NCBI GenBank assembly: GCA_029990175.1
Contig: JARKIP010000050.1
Coordinates: 62,001 to 126,000, forward strand
DNA from: Petunia secreta
Lineage: Eukaryota; Streptophyta; Magnoliopsida; Solanales; Solanaceae
Reading direction: 5' to 3'
Length of the DNA stretch: 64,000 bases
Each line of letters starts with the position of its first letter. Within the stretch, counting starts at the first letter, position 1. This document shows, piece by piece, positions 1 to 10,644 of this stretch. Position numbers and translations under genes: made by a program. The notes below the pieces were generated by a model. That model saw only the letters and a list, made by a program, of their open reading frames with translations. It was not told the DNA's origin and made no database searches.

Positions 1-1586
1 CATGAATCATTTTATGTATTACTTTTTATCGACTATAAATTCGATTCATAATTAAGAAATTCCCCCCATCCCACTAAAATTTAATTTTTCTTTTGATTTT
101 TTAAATAATTTTGTTCTATTGCTTACTGTACAGTTTGGTGAAATTACTTTATAGGAAGATTTTGGAGAGAAATTTGTAGATGGAGGTTGTCCTTTACTTC
201 GTCATAGTAACTTCCACCACATTTAAACAATTTTTGTCTTTAAGTTTAATGAAATTTTTTATTTCTTGAAACAGATTATGTATCATCTTTGGTTAGGAAG
301 TTTATGCTATGATTACAAATAAAATCAACATTCTTAATTAGCTTTTACACATTTCTATTTAGTTTCATTTTCTACGTAACTTTTCCCTTCTTTTTTTATG
401 TATAGTGATAAATAATACACAAAGGCAACCTATAAAAGATGCGAGTGGAAGGAAACATAGAAGTAACATATCGATTACCAAAAAAAAAAAGAAGTAACAT
501 ATCTTATGTCAATAGAATAAAATATATAGCAAAATAGTCAATATGCGTTTTCATGAAGAAAGTTGAAGGAGCAGAGCAGAAATTAGTAAGGTCTATTTGT
601 TAAATTATAAAAAGCTCTTAGGGGTTCACAATACAAAGCCGAGTTTATTTTTTTATATCAAGGAATAAGTTTTGTTGCTTATAGATGAATGCAGGAGTTT
701 AAAACTTAGCAGATAATCCTACTAGCCTTTTTTTTAAAAAAAAAAAAAAATAATTATGATTTTCATCACGTGAAAGAGCAAAGTTAATTGCATATTGATG
801 GATTTCCTGATACACTATAATTAATATTAAAAAAATTAGGGCTAACACTCTGCTAAAAGTATTTTAATAAATGGAGTTCATCTAAGCTCTGCTCATACAT
901 TTATAAAAATGAATGTGTTCTAAATTTTCACAGCCGCGCAACGCGCGGGCTATTTTACTAGTTTTATATATATATTGTTGCCTTTGCACAGCACTGAGTC
1001 TAACAATATTCCAATTAGTCGGCCTTCCTCAACTCTCCTGAAATCAAAATGATACGCTTTTTTCCCCATAAAGTGCTCAAAAGATTTTTAACATATAAAA
1101 ACATACAATATGCATCTATTAGGTTAAAACAAAAAATTGTACTACTTACTAACTAAAGCTTATATTACGCCTCAACAATGGGTAGTTGACCAGATAGTGA
1201 ACTGTGTATTTCCAAAAGAGGATCCAAACTTGCCGCAATTAGGACATTTTGGTAGGTGATGATCTGAGTGTGAATGTGCGTTCTAGAATATTTTAAGGTG
1301 CTAAGATGGCTACGTGGAAACATCCCAAGTCAACATTATGCAACTTGCCAGTCTAACACGTCTAACCAATATCGAAACACACATAGACAATTCCAGAAGA
1401 TACTTCTACACAGTCCTACTCATCATTGTTGGTTATTCGTAAGTCAGCTAATCATCATAGTTCCCTAACCAATAGCACAAGTGTTAGAATGGAATAGTAT
1501 TTTAAAGGGAGAAAAGTCCGTTATTGGTTAAAAAAGATCTTTTAATTAATCACTTTACAAAGAGTTCGTTCTTTTGGAATACTAGA
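1..1586. other. AT-rich flank, no gene seen
   Basis: This is the DNA left of element A. It is AT-rich, with A and T homopolymer runs near 479-491 and 729-750, and every open frame is short and unlike any family I know. The only structured feature is a Helitron-like terminus ending at 961. The last five bases (1,582-1,586, CTAGA) act as the left target-site copy of element A; the right copy at 29,119-29,123 is CCAGA, one base different. Confidence 0.6.
934..961 (+). mobile_element. Helitron-like 3' terminus
   Basis: A 6-bp GC stem (CCGCGC at 934-939, GCGCGG at 943-948, loop AAC) sits in very AT-rich DNA. Nine bases later comes CTAG (958-961), followed by T at 962. Rolling-circle Helitrons end with a short GC hairpin about ten bases before CTRR and insert between A and T, so this fits a plus-strand 3' end. 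The 5' end (A before TC) was not identified, so length is unknown, and no Rep/helicase coding is visible. A non-autonomous copy is most likely. Confidence 0.55.
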
Positions 1587-2466
1587 TGTTATACGCAGTG
1601 CACCTATTCAGCATAGTAGAAGGGAGATTGAATTGTGTCCTTCGATTTTCGCCTAATAACTTAATCCTTTATCACAAAAACTTGGTTCTTGTGTAAGTTC
1701 TTCCCAACACATAACAAACACAAAAGATAAAACTGAAGATAAAGAACACAGTGTTTTTACGTGGAAAACTCCTTGCTCAAGGGAGAAAAACCACGGCCCA
1801 CTCTCTGGAATTTTAAAATCACTTCCACTAATACAATGAGCAGATTTTAAATTACAAATTCTGTAACCAAGGGGCTACACTCTAGACCCTAACACACTTA
1901 AAGCTAAACTCTAGCTTTTACAAGTTATTCTCAAAAGTTTCATCTAAAACAGTGCTTCTTGGACTAAGCAAAATATATAGTACTGTAAACTCAAGTTTAC
2001 ATGACAACAACAATAAAGAACCTATTATATTCTATAAACTGGATAAGAACACAGTTCTTCAAAGGTTGTCTGCAGTTATCCACTCACTCACGGTCAATGA
2101 TTTGTTTACTTTGTGTTTGCTCTCAACTCTCGTGATAAGTGAATGAATAGTGATTGCCTCAATTACTTGCTTTTATAGGGTACATGAAACCCTAGTAGTT
2201 TATCACTAGGAATCTTCTCAATTATGGTAAGAGAAGATCTCCTATGATATACTCCTTGTATAGTACTAGCTCTATGTTCACACTTCATAGAGACAGTCCA
2301 GGCATGAACTATTTGCTGACTAGGATAATTATACCCGTACTCGTCAAGTTTTCCTAGTACTGCATGAATTTGCAACTTATGATCTTTTCGATTAGTCATG
2401 CCTAAGGACTAGGTTCTTCACCAGGTCCTTTGTTTGTCAATCTTCAAAACAGTAACATTCTCAACA
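1587..2466 (-). repeat. Element A 3' LTR
   Basis: About 880 bp, starting TGTTATACGC and ending TTCTCAACA. It matches 28,275-29,118 over most of its length, with scattered substitutions and some indels; for example, the stretch around 2,225-2,270 is shortened in the 5' copy. The internal block TTTTTACGTGGAAAA (about 1,754-1,768), followed by a CTTGCTCAAGGGA motif, is also found in the LTRs of B and E and is probably a conserved sirevirus LTR element. Confidence 0.85.
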
Positions 2467-2482
2467 AATTCCCCATTTTTTA
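2467..2482 (-). promoter_or_regulatory. Element A polypurine tract
   Basis: The complement of 2,467-2,482 is a run of A followed by GGGGAATT directly next to the 3' LTR, where plus-strand DNA synthesis would be primed. A second purine block (complement of 2,605-2,620, AAAAGGGGGAAGAAAG) lies about 140 bp upstream in element orientation. Repeated polypurine-tract-like blocks are a described trait of sireviruses. Confidence 0.65.
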
Positions 2483-2922
2483 TGATGACAAACAAATGTT
2501 GTCAAGGGACATGTACATGCAATCATCAAGACATAATAATAAGATGCAGTTTGAAATAGAAAAATTTAAAACAGATGAATTGGGTTACAGACATCCCAAC
2601 ATTTCTTTCTTCCCCCTTTTGGCATCATCGAAAAGATCTTACAATCCTGTAAGAACAAGTCAGCAAAGTCCAATCTATAGCACAAGGCAGCAAGTTTACT
2701 AAGCAAGAACACACATAATATATCTAAGGGCCCAAACAGGACACGATAGCATCAGTTAAAAACATATTAGTTCAAACAAGCAATTTAAAACCAACAAATC
2801 TAGGGTTCACACATATGTAACCCATTAAGTACAAACCAACAAAAAATAGCAATTGTCTTAAATATACATCACAGACAGAATAGGATGACTAAGGAACCAG
2901 TGAAGGAATGAAAAAGGGATGA
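2483..2922 (-). other. Element A 3' untranslated spacer
   Basis: Non-coding stretch between the extra ORF and the polypurine tract. Apart from the second polypurine-like block at 2,605-2,620, I see no coding or repeat structure. Its layout matches 4,661-4,995 in B and 33,210-33,600 in E. Confidence 0.5.
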
Positions 2923-3693
2923 TCAGGGGTAAAGCTTGAAGTGCTTGACAAGTGCTTCTAGGTTCTTCGAGTTATTGGCTCTTTCAACCACCAGCTCGGC
3001 CTGGTATCTGGTGCACTCAATGGTCAGGCGATCGATCTCTCGATCCTTCAGCTTCAACTCTCTTTCTTCCTGCAGATCCAGCATGGTCTTCTCCAATTTT
3101 TTAACAGCAGACACATCTTCATATGGTCTAAAGTCCTTAGTTTCATTAGCTTTTGCAACCTTGATCTGCCTAGGACGTTTTGATGCCCTCTTCTCCTTAA
3201 AGAAATCGCATATCTTCAGAACATTCATTCCAAATATTTGATGATGCGTGGACTTATTCCCATTGTTAAGAGGAACACCAAAGTGTTCGAAAATCTGCTG
3301 CAATATGTAGAAATGCACTAAGGAATGTACCTTCTTCCTAGTATCAGCAATCCTCTTGAAATGCCTTAATAAGCGTAGGTAGATTTATCAAAAAACATTT
3401 GTCCATCAAATCTATATATGTCAGATCCACTGCACAAGCTTCATTATTTCTCTCACCTCTTGGTAATAAGAATCTGTGCACAAACTCGAAAAGTAGCTGA
3501 TGGGCTGGTTCTATATCTTTCTTGTCAACCTTTCTTTCGTTCCTGAGTCTGGGGTTTCCACTGAACTTCTTGGTCACCTCAAGAGAAGTAACACCATATG
3601 TCCTCTTGGGCCACTTCAGCTTCAAGTATCTGCAATATCCTTCTACAGGCACTCCCAAGATAACCCCTAACGTAGTTCTTCCAAACTCTATCT
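2923..3693 (-). pseudogene. Element A extra ORF (env-like position), C-terminal half
   Basis: Two adjoining frames (3,344-3,658 and 2,923-3,318) form the C-terminal half of the extra ORF of A. The first part resembles the plant protein family annotated 'putative plant transposon protein', with features such as GVPVEGYCRY and a conserved TYIDLMDK-like stretch. The second part is a heptad-rich coiled coil of about 70 residues (KLEKTMLDLQEERELKLKD). The frame breaks at about 3,320-3,344. The rest of the gene lies beyond B, at 13,298-14,668: the five bases TATCT were duplicated when B inserted, and the protein family continues on both sides. The function of this ORF is unknown; it occupies the place of the env-like gene of sireviruses but shows no signal peptide here. 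Confidence 0.7.
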
Positions 3694-4644
3694 TGTTGCA
3701 CTTGGTGCACCTTTGTAAGACACTAGAGGGGGTGAATAGTATCCTTACCCGATTTTTAAATCTTAAAACTTGCTTTTAACTATCTGTGCCTAACCCACAA
3801 AGACCAGGTTCCTTGCAAGTTTTACCTATCTCTGAAACTGAACAAATTGCGGAAACGTAAAGAACACAGAGATTTTTACGTGGAAAAATCCTTGCTCAAG
3901 GGATAAAAAATCACGACCCAAACTCTTGGGATTTCAACTCTTCCACTAAAGGAAAACCCGAGCAAGTTTTAGACTACAACGTAATGTAATCAAGAAACTA
4001 GAACCCCCTAGTACCTAGAACCTTCACAGCCACACGTTAGCTGGTAAGGTTACTTCTACTTAACCTCAACAAGCAATCTCTACTTAATGTTTCTCAAACA
4101 AGCTGATAAATTACAACTCAATAGCCTATAACAAAGAAACTAAAACAACAGACTTATCTATGAAACTGCTCGTTCGTAAGGTTCTGCTGCTCAGCCTTTG
4201 TTCTTGCACACAAAGCTTCTCACAATCTGATTGTACTTGATATGCTCTGTTGAGATGTCTTTTGTGCGTGTTGAATTTGGCCAAATTAACTTGTATATAT
4301 AGGCGCTAGACTTAGCCGGATCCAACTAAGTTTAGGAATCATTTTCCTCTTTGAAATCAGTTTTAAACAAGGTTACTCATATTTCCTTATTTAAAACCTA
4401 AGTTAATTTGCCTTAGTTCCCCAATCCATTTACGTTTAGGAACCGCGTCCTTCTCAGCACCGCTTCTTGCTTCTTCTGTTTCCGGTAGGATTGGAACTTT
4501 GACCCAACTGTTCTTTTCTTTTCTTCTTCAGATCTGACTTGAATATCTCGTTTGAACAGCTGGTCTTCTCACTTCGACTGTGAACCTTTTCGTGGTCCAC
4601 TTAGCACCAGGTCCTTTGTCATCTTCAAAACTCATCCTTCAACA
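3694..4644 (-). repeat. Element B 3' LTR
   Basis: 951 bp, TGTTGCACTTGGTGCACC to CCTTCAACA, pairing with 12,345-13,297 (953 bp). By eye the two differ by a few percent, with few indels. It contains the conserved TTTTTACGTGGAAAA block (about 3,873-3,887) and the purine-rich AACCAGGTTCC motif also present in the LTRs of E. Confidence 0.92.
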
Positions 4645-4995
4645 AATTCCCCCTTTTTGATGATGACAAACAATGTTGTCTCACTGAGGGTTTAAACTCT
4701 CAAGAACCTGTAAAAATAAACCACTAACCACGAACCAGGGTAATAACAGTTAGGCGAAAATAGGTCACAAACATATAATGAACTAACAACATCTAACTTC
4801 CCCCTTTTGGCATCATCGAAAAGTTTCACAGTTGTAAGAACCTGCTCAACTTAAATTAAGTCTAGTTGACTCTAGTGCAAAAGGTAGCAAGCCAACCTTT
4901 AAACGTCATAAACCTGTTTCAGACAATAAATACTAGCAAAATAGGATATTTATATCAAAACAGAGGCAAATCGGCTTAAAACATCCAAACACCAT
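4645..4995 (-). promoter_or_regulatory. Element B polypurine tract and 3' spacer
   Basis: The complement of 4,645-4,660 reads as an A-run, GGGGG and AATT touching the LTR: the polypurine tract. A near copy of this block (complement of about 4,798-4,815, AAAAGGGGGAAG), next to a shared GATGATGCC-type flank, lies 150 bp further into the element. The remaining bases are non-coding. The double-tract arrangement recurs in A and E. Confidence 0.7.
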
Positions 4996-6698
4996 TTAAA
5001 TATTACAAACCGAGATATAATATTGTCTTAAAAACAGGCCATAAAAGAACCAGGGAGGGACTAGGGAAAGGAACTGGTTCAGAACTGGGAATACATGGAT
5101 GTTAAAGAGAGCAAGCAACAAGGCGAGGCGACGCGACTTTCCTTCTCTTTCACGCTCCAGCTCTGCATCCAGCCTTGTGTTTTCAGCATTCATCCAGGCC
5201 AGCTCATCATTTTGCCTTTCAAGCTGCCTTCTGAACCCCTCAATCCTCCCGTCCATTCTATTGTTCCTCCTTTCATCTGCATCCTCCTCCATATGCTCTG
5301 GTTCATCAGCAGGTTCACCATCCAATACATAGTCACAAGATTTAATAATGTTCCTCCCAAACAAGTCATTGTGGTCCGGCTCAGTCCACTTACCAACAGG
5401 CACCCCAAAGAAGTCAAATATCTTCCCCAGAAGAAATCCATAGACCAACGCATGTTTGCCTAACCCCATGTCAGCTACCCTACCAATGTGCTTAATCATC
5501 AATTCAGGCAGATTAATACGAACCTCGCGATCTAGCATGTCCATATAGGTCATATCCAGAAAGTTGGCTTCACTCCTTCTTTCCGACCTCTGCAGTAGGT
5601 TCTTCAGCACAAATTCAAAGAGCAACTGGTAGAAGGGTTGCACTGCCTTCTTCTTAACTTGTGTAGCCCTTGCCAGTCTTGGTCTCCTGCAAATTTCTGG
5701 GTCACCTCCAAAGCAGACACACCATCTCCTCTAGCCGGCCACGAGTTCCTCATATCCTCGCTGTAGCCCTGAGAGGGAATACCCAAAATCTCACTCAGTT
5801 CTACACTATCAAACTGGATCATCAACCCCTTGACTATGGTTGTCACAATACCTTCACTCACTGTGCAATTGGAATAAAATTCTCGAACCTCTTGCTCCCT
5901 CAGCTGTCTAACACGATCACTGAACAGGTTCAACCAACCCTGAGCCCTCAAATTAGCACCAAGCTGAGTCATTCCCTCAAGCTCTAGGTCAGTGAGAATT
6001 TTACCCTTCACCATTGGTAGACCTCTAAAATAGGCCACCCTCCTTTTCTTGTCTTCCTAGTCATCTCTAATCATCAACTTTGATCTGGAACCTCTCCTAC
6101 GAACCTCAGGTTCCTCCACAATCCTCTCCTGCTGCTCTCTCATAGAACCTCGAGTAGTAGGTCTCCTAGCATGACTGACTGTCTTCCTTAACAGGTTCAG
6201 CAGATTTTCCTTCTCCCTTGTCACTGACAGTCTTTTCCACTACAGGAACTGTCTCAGAATAGGTTCCTCAACAGTGTTCTCAATTTCTTTTGCAACAACA
6301 ACAACAACCTCTGTATCGACAACTTTTTCAGGGTTTTCAACAACTACCTTCTCCTTAGCTCCTACTTCATTCACAACATGCTCTACTAAATCTACAGGCA
6401 CAGAAGGTAAACTAGTATCGACGACTATAGTACCAGCAGGAGAACTAGGGTTTACCTTTTTAGTTTCTTGAACGATTTCTTGAGTCGTTTCAATGATCCC
6501 TTCTTCCGTACCAGTTTCTGGAACACTTTCCCCCTTACTAGTTGCTTCTTCCGTCAACTTCTTCTGTCTCAGTTTCGCAAGCTTTCTCGCCATAGCCACA
6601 AAACGACTCGCTGCAAGTTGCTTTGCCTTTTTATTTAGTTTGGATATTTTGATTTTAGGAGAAGAGAGGTGAGAATCCACTTTGGAATTGGTCGACAT
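4996..6698 (-). pseudogene. Element B extra ORF (env-like position)
   Basis: Four overlapping frames in one direction. 6,698-6,240 is the N-terminus: basic (KISKLNKKAKQLAASRF), then acidic and valine-rich. 6,240-6,040 is a short basic stretch with a stop. 6,038-5,604 and 5,643-4,996 carry the putative plant transposon-protein domain (REFYSNCTV, GIPSQGYSEDM, TYMDMLDREVRINLPELM), a charged linker, and a coiled coil near RQLERQNDELAWMNAENT. Compared with E, about 345 bp of the acidic middle are missing at about 6,190. The domain core that E lacks is present here. The start is ATG 6,698, preceded by a CT-rich leader. Function is unknown. Confidence 0.7.
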
Positions 6699-7209
6699 TT
6701 CTTCTTTAGAGAGAGTTGTGTTTTAGAGAGAGAAAATATTTTGAGAGAGTTTTAGTATTTTAGCCGATAGAAACAATGTTTCTTTGATCAAATGATGGAA
6801 TAGAGACGGGTATAGGTGTATCAGGAAGGGGAACGGGTTGATGGGATTGGAAAAAGTTGCTACTACTTATGACGCATAGGAGCTGACGCCAGCTTGGTTC
6901 AAAGTATTTGAATTTTAAAAGCTTACACTAATCCGGCGCCAAGAGAGGGTGATTAGTAACAAATTAGGCCACGTAAGACAACACTTACACTCAGTAAGTG
7001 ATATAGAATGTGTACCTGAATGTCCATGCACCAGTTTCTTCAATTATATCCTTTATATCAAAAATTTGCCAGTATCTAAGTCATGAAAACAGGTTCCAAA
7101 TAGGTTAGCAAGCAAAACAATTAAGTTTTCATAGTAGAATCAACTAAGCAAAGTTAAGCTAAGTAAAACAAGGAAACTTCACTAGCCAATCATTGGAAGA
7201 ACCATGCGC
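6699..7209 (-). other. Element B leader before the extra ORF
   Basis: Non-coding spacer between RNase H and the extra ORF. Just upstream of the ATG, on the minus strand, is a pyrimidine-rich leader with several CTCTCT blocks (complement of about 6,700-6,760), very like plant mRNA 5' leaders. The same leader occurs before the extra ORF in E (34,882-34,945) and, more diverged, in A (about 14,800-14,830). Confidence 0.45.
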
Positions 7210-8277
7210 TGCTTCGTTCATTGTATCTTGGTCATCCCTAGCTCAAGCCTGTTTGTTTCAAATTGGACCCTGTTCAATGCCTTAGTGAAGATATCTGTAA
7301 TTTGATCCTCAGTCCTGCAAAAGTTCATAGTAATTAGGCCTTTCTCAACATTGTCCCTTAAAAAGTGATGCCTAATATCAATGTGCTTTGTTCTCTTGTG
7401 CTGGACCGGATTCTTGGCAATATTGACTGCACTGGTATTGTCACAAAAGATTGGAACTGGTCCACACTTGATTCCAAAGTCCTCTAACTGCTGCTTGATC
7501 CATAATCACTGTGAACAACATAAAACAGCTGCTACATATTCAGCTTTAGATGTGGATAATGCCACTGAATTTTGTTTGTTTACAAGAACCTAGGAAGTGT
7601 GCCATCCCAGATGTGCTTTTCCTATCAACCAAGTGACCAGCATAGTCAGCATCAGCATACCCAATTAGATCAAAACTCCCGCCTTTTGGGTACCATAAAC
7701 CAAGATCTTGAGTTCCTTTCAAATATATCAAGATTCTCTTGACTGCAGTTAAGTGTGACTCCTTTGGTTTTGACTGGAACATTGCACACAGCCCCACACT
7801 ATAAACAATATCTGGACGACTTGCAGTTAAATACAGCAAAGAACCAATCATTCCTCTGTACTTAGTTTCATCAATTGAAGCACTAGTTTCATCCAGATCT
7901 ATCTTCGTTCCAAGAGCAATGGGTGTGTTCATATCCTTAGCAGACTTCATATCATACTTCCTTAGTAGTTCTTTGATGTACTTCTGATGGTGGATCATTG
8001 TGCCTTCCTGAGATTGCTTGATTTGTAAGCCTAAGAATAAATTTAGCTCACCCATCATACTCATCTCAAATTCACTTCCCATCAGGTCGGCAAACTCCTT
8101 GCAAAGGTTCTCATTAGTAGCACCAAAGATGATGTCGTCTACATACACTTGAACATTTAGCAGGTCCTTGGCTTTCTTCCTTAAAAGCAAAGTATTGTCT
8201 ATTTTGCCTCTAGTAAACCCATTCTTCAATAGGAACCCAGACAATCTTTCATACCACGCCCTAGGAGCCTGTTTCAA
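7210..8277 (-). pseudogene. Element B reverse transcriptase palm/thumb and RNase H
   Basis: The frame 8,277-7,546 (243 aa) holds the palm with the catalytic YVDD (VQVYVDDIIFGAT), then the sirevirus-type thumb (EFEMSMMGELNLFLGLQIKQ), then the start of RNase H (GYADADYAGHLVDRKSTSG). A frameshift at about 7,590 ends it. The rest of RNase H (TAEAEYVAA-like region, CDNTSAV, and IADIFTKAL near 7,290) lies in other frames down to about 7,210. It is separated from the upstream fingers (8,320 onward) by the TAG at 8,320-8,322, which E also carries. Confidence 0.85.
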
Positions 8278-8319
8278 CCCATACAGTGCCTTGTCAAGTT
8301 TGTAGACATGATCAGGAAA

Positions 8320-10014
8320 CTATGTACTTTCAAAACCAAGTGGTTGAATCACATACACCTCTTCATTCAAATAACCATTAAGGAATGCACTCTTCACATT
8401 CATCTGGTACAACTTAAACTCCATATAAGCTGCAAAAGCAATAAGCATCCTAATGGCTCTTGCAACAGGTACAAAGGTTTCATCATAGTCGATTCCTTCT
8501 TCTTGGCTGTAACCTTGAACCACCAGTCTTGCTTTGTTCCTTGTTACTATGTCATGTTCATCCAGCTTGTTTCTAAAGACCCATTTAGTACCAATGATGG
8601 ACCTGTCTGCTGGTCGAGAGACCAGGTGCCATACCTTACTATGTTCAAACTGATGAAGTTCCTCTTGCATAGCAATCACCCAGTCGGGGTCCTCAAGTGT
8701 TTCACGTACATTCTTTAGTTCTATTGAGGACAGAAACGCAAAGAATGCACATAAGTTCTTCAAAGCTCTTCTAGTAATCACTCCAGTGTTTAGATCAGAC
8801 ATGAGGTTCTCCAGTAGCTGAAAACTTTGATATCTCCAAGGTTTAGGTTGAATCTGCTGAGTGTCATACCTAGGATGAGCTGAGTCATCTAGGTTTTCTT
8901 CATTTTGCTCTTCAGTTCCCCCTGTCTGATTGCCTTCTAGTTCCCCCTGAGTTTGATCCTTATCATCCTGATAACTTTTAACTCCATTCAAATTCTCAGG
9001 GTCTTCAGCAGGTTCATCTCTTGCAAAACCAATCTCCTGATCATCATCTTCTTGTCTGTTTGTAACACTTTCAGATTCATCAAATACCACGTGCACACTT
9101 TCTTCTACAGTCAAGGTCCTCTTGTTGAACACTTTATAAGCTTTACTTTGTGAAGAATATCCTAAGAAGATGGCTTCATCACTTCTAGCATCAAACTTCC
9201 CTAGAGGTTCTTTCCCGTTATTATGCATGAAACACTTGCACCCAAAAGCTCTGAGATGTGCAATATTAGGTTTCCTGCCTCTAATCAGCTCATAGGGAGT
9301 TTTCTCTAACAAAGGACAGATAGAACATCGATTTAGCATGTAGCAAGCGGCGTTGACTGCTTCCGCCCAAAAATTCTTTGATAGACCGCTTGATAGTAAC
9401 ATAGTTCTAGCCATGTCCTCCAAGGACCTGTTCTTCCTCTCCACTACACCATTCTGCTGAGGGGTCCTTGGTGCAGAGAAGTTGTGATCCACACCATGTT
9501 TATTACAATATTCTGCAAACTTAGCATTCTCAAATTCTGTACCATGGTCAGACCTTATACTCACTAGTTGAACCCCCAGTTTCTTCTGATTGACTCTGAC
9601 CCAGTCCTCGAACATATCATATGCTTCATCTTTAGATCTGAGGAACAAGGTCCATGTGTATCTGGAGTAGTCATCAACTATTACCATTACGAACCTCTTA
9701 CCTCCTCTGCTCATTGCCCTCATTGGTCCACACAAGTCCATGTGAACCAGCTCAAGTGGTTTAGAAGTACTAACCACTTTCTTTGACTTGAACGAAGATC
9801 TTACATATTTCCACCTCACATAAGCATCACAGATCTTGATGTCATTGAACCTCTTGCTTGGCATTCCACGAACCAGGTCCTTTAACACCAACTTATTTAA
9901 TTGAGTCAGGCTTGCATGTCCTAGTCTCTTGTGCCACAACTGACTATCATTCTCTAGCACATTCAGACAAGTCAAATTATTTTCAGGAAGAGAACCTAAT
10001 GTAGCCTTGTACAC
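8320..10014 (-). CDS. Element B integrase and reverse transcriptase N-part (564 aa open frame)
   Basis: Residues 1-80 are GAG-pre-integrase with WHKRLGH and a zinc-site remnant. The usual CxxC reads CDAY, so the second cysteine is lost. Residues 85-260 are the integrase core: D in HMDLCGP, D in RSDHGTEFEN, E in NGVVERKN, spaced as in a D,D35E enzyme. Then come a C-terminal integrase region (RGRKPNIAHLRAFGCK), an acidic linker, and the reverse transcriptase fingers (WVFRNKLDEHD, ARLVVQGYSQEEGIDY, KSAFLNGYLNEEVYV). The frame ends at TAG 8,320-8,322 between fingers and palm. A conserved M-E pair is also missing before AIRML. Function: integration and cDNA synthesis. This copy cannot make a complete enzyme in one frame. 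Confidence 0.9.
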   Translation of the reverse strand: MYKATLGSLPENNLTCLNVLENDSQLWHKRLGHASLTQLNKLVLKDLVRGMPSKRFNDIKICDAYVRWKYVRSSFKSKKVVSTSKPLELVHMDLCGPMRAMSRGGKRFVMVIVDDYSRYTWTLFLRSKDEAYDMFEDWVRVNQKKLGVQLVSIRSDHGTEFENAKFAEYCNKHGVDHNFSAPRTPQQNGVVERKNRSLEDMARTMLLSSGLSKNFWAEAVNAACYMLNRCSICPLLEKTPYELIRGRKPNIAHLRAFGCKCFMHNNGKEPLGKFDARSDEAIFLGYSSQSKAYKVFNKRTLTVEESVHVVFDESESVTNRQEDDDQEIGFARDEPAEDPENLNGVKSYQDDKDQTQGELEGNQTGGTEEQNEENLDDSAHPRYDTQQIQPKPWRYQSFQLLENLMSDLNTGVITRRALKNLCAFFAFLSSIELKNVRETLEDPDWVIAMQEELHQFEHSKVWHLVSRPADRSIIGTKWVFRNKLDEHDIVTRNKARLVVQGYSQEEGIDYDETFVPVARAIRMLIAFAAYMEFKLYQMNVKSAFLNGYLNEEVYVIQPLGFEST

Positions 10015-10032
10015 ATTATTAGCTTGTTTTCC

Positions 10033-10330
10033 TTACATTATCACTTCACCAGTCTGCAGGTTCTTTACAGTGCAACCTACATAAGTAAAACTCACTAAGT
10101 TTCCTCTATCACATAGTTGAGAGATACTTAGAAGATTGTGCCTCAATCCATCCACACAGAGTACATTATCAATAGCATGATTGAGGGATCTCCCAACTTT
10201 TCCAATACCAACAATTTCACCGCTCTTGCCTCCTCCAAAAGCCACACTACCCCCCTTGAAATGCTGCGAGTAAGAGAAAGTTTCTTCTATCTCCTGTCAT
10301 ATTCCTGAAACACCCACTATCAATAATCAA
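10033..10330 (-). pseudogene. Element B protease remnant and GAG-pre-integrase start
   Basis: The frame 10,245-10,033 carries the copia motif HNLLSISQLCDRG between protease and integrase. Upstream, at about 10,290-10,330, an aspartic-protease site with an intact Asp-Ser-Gly (IIDSGC) followed by MTGDR can be read in a broken frame. A stop at about 10,036 and a frameshift near 10,250 separate the pieces. Confidence 0.7.
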
Positions 10331-10357
10331 GCTTGGGTTGTTCCATCTCACTCCAGC

Positions 10358-10644
10358 CTGCAAAAGAAAATCAAGGGTTAGTAATAGGAACCCAAACAAG
10401 CTTGTCCCTTTTTGTTATCGAATGGATGAATCAAATCTTTTCTAGCCCAATAAGGTAAAACTGATTTTTTATTCTTTACCACTGCTCCTTTTGCAACACT
10501 GCATTCATTCTTGATATGTCTCGTCTTACCACACAAGAAGCTGAGTTTGTTGCAAGGAAGTCCTACATATTTACCATTAGGGTTCCAAGCAGGTAAAGGT
10601 TTCCTATGTCCTAATCCAGTCTTACCTCTATTATGATTTTTCAT
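10358..10644 (-). pseudogene. Element B nucleocapsid zinc-knuckle region
   Basis: The frame 10,644-10,378 resembles the nucleocapsid of E at 38,758-39,036, but the knuckle is damaged: the first cysteine is serine (LSFLCGKTRHIKNEC) and the glycine before histidine is arginine. After the stop comes a TTACTAACCC...TTTTGCAGG stretch (complement of about 10,358-10,383) that looks like a branch site plus a 3' splice site. The same feature recurs in A and E. Confidence 0.65.

Noticed and set aside
4996..5080. Hydrophobic C-terminal tail of the B extra ORF as an envelope transmembrane anchor
   Set aside because: The tail (LSLVPPWFFYGLF) is not kept in A or E, whose ORFs stop earlier or shift frame; probably read-through into the 3' spacer.
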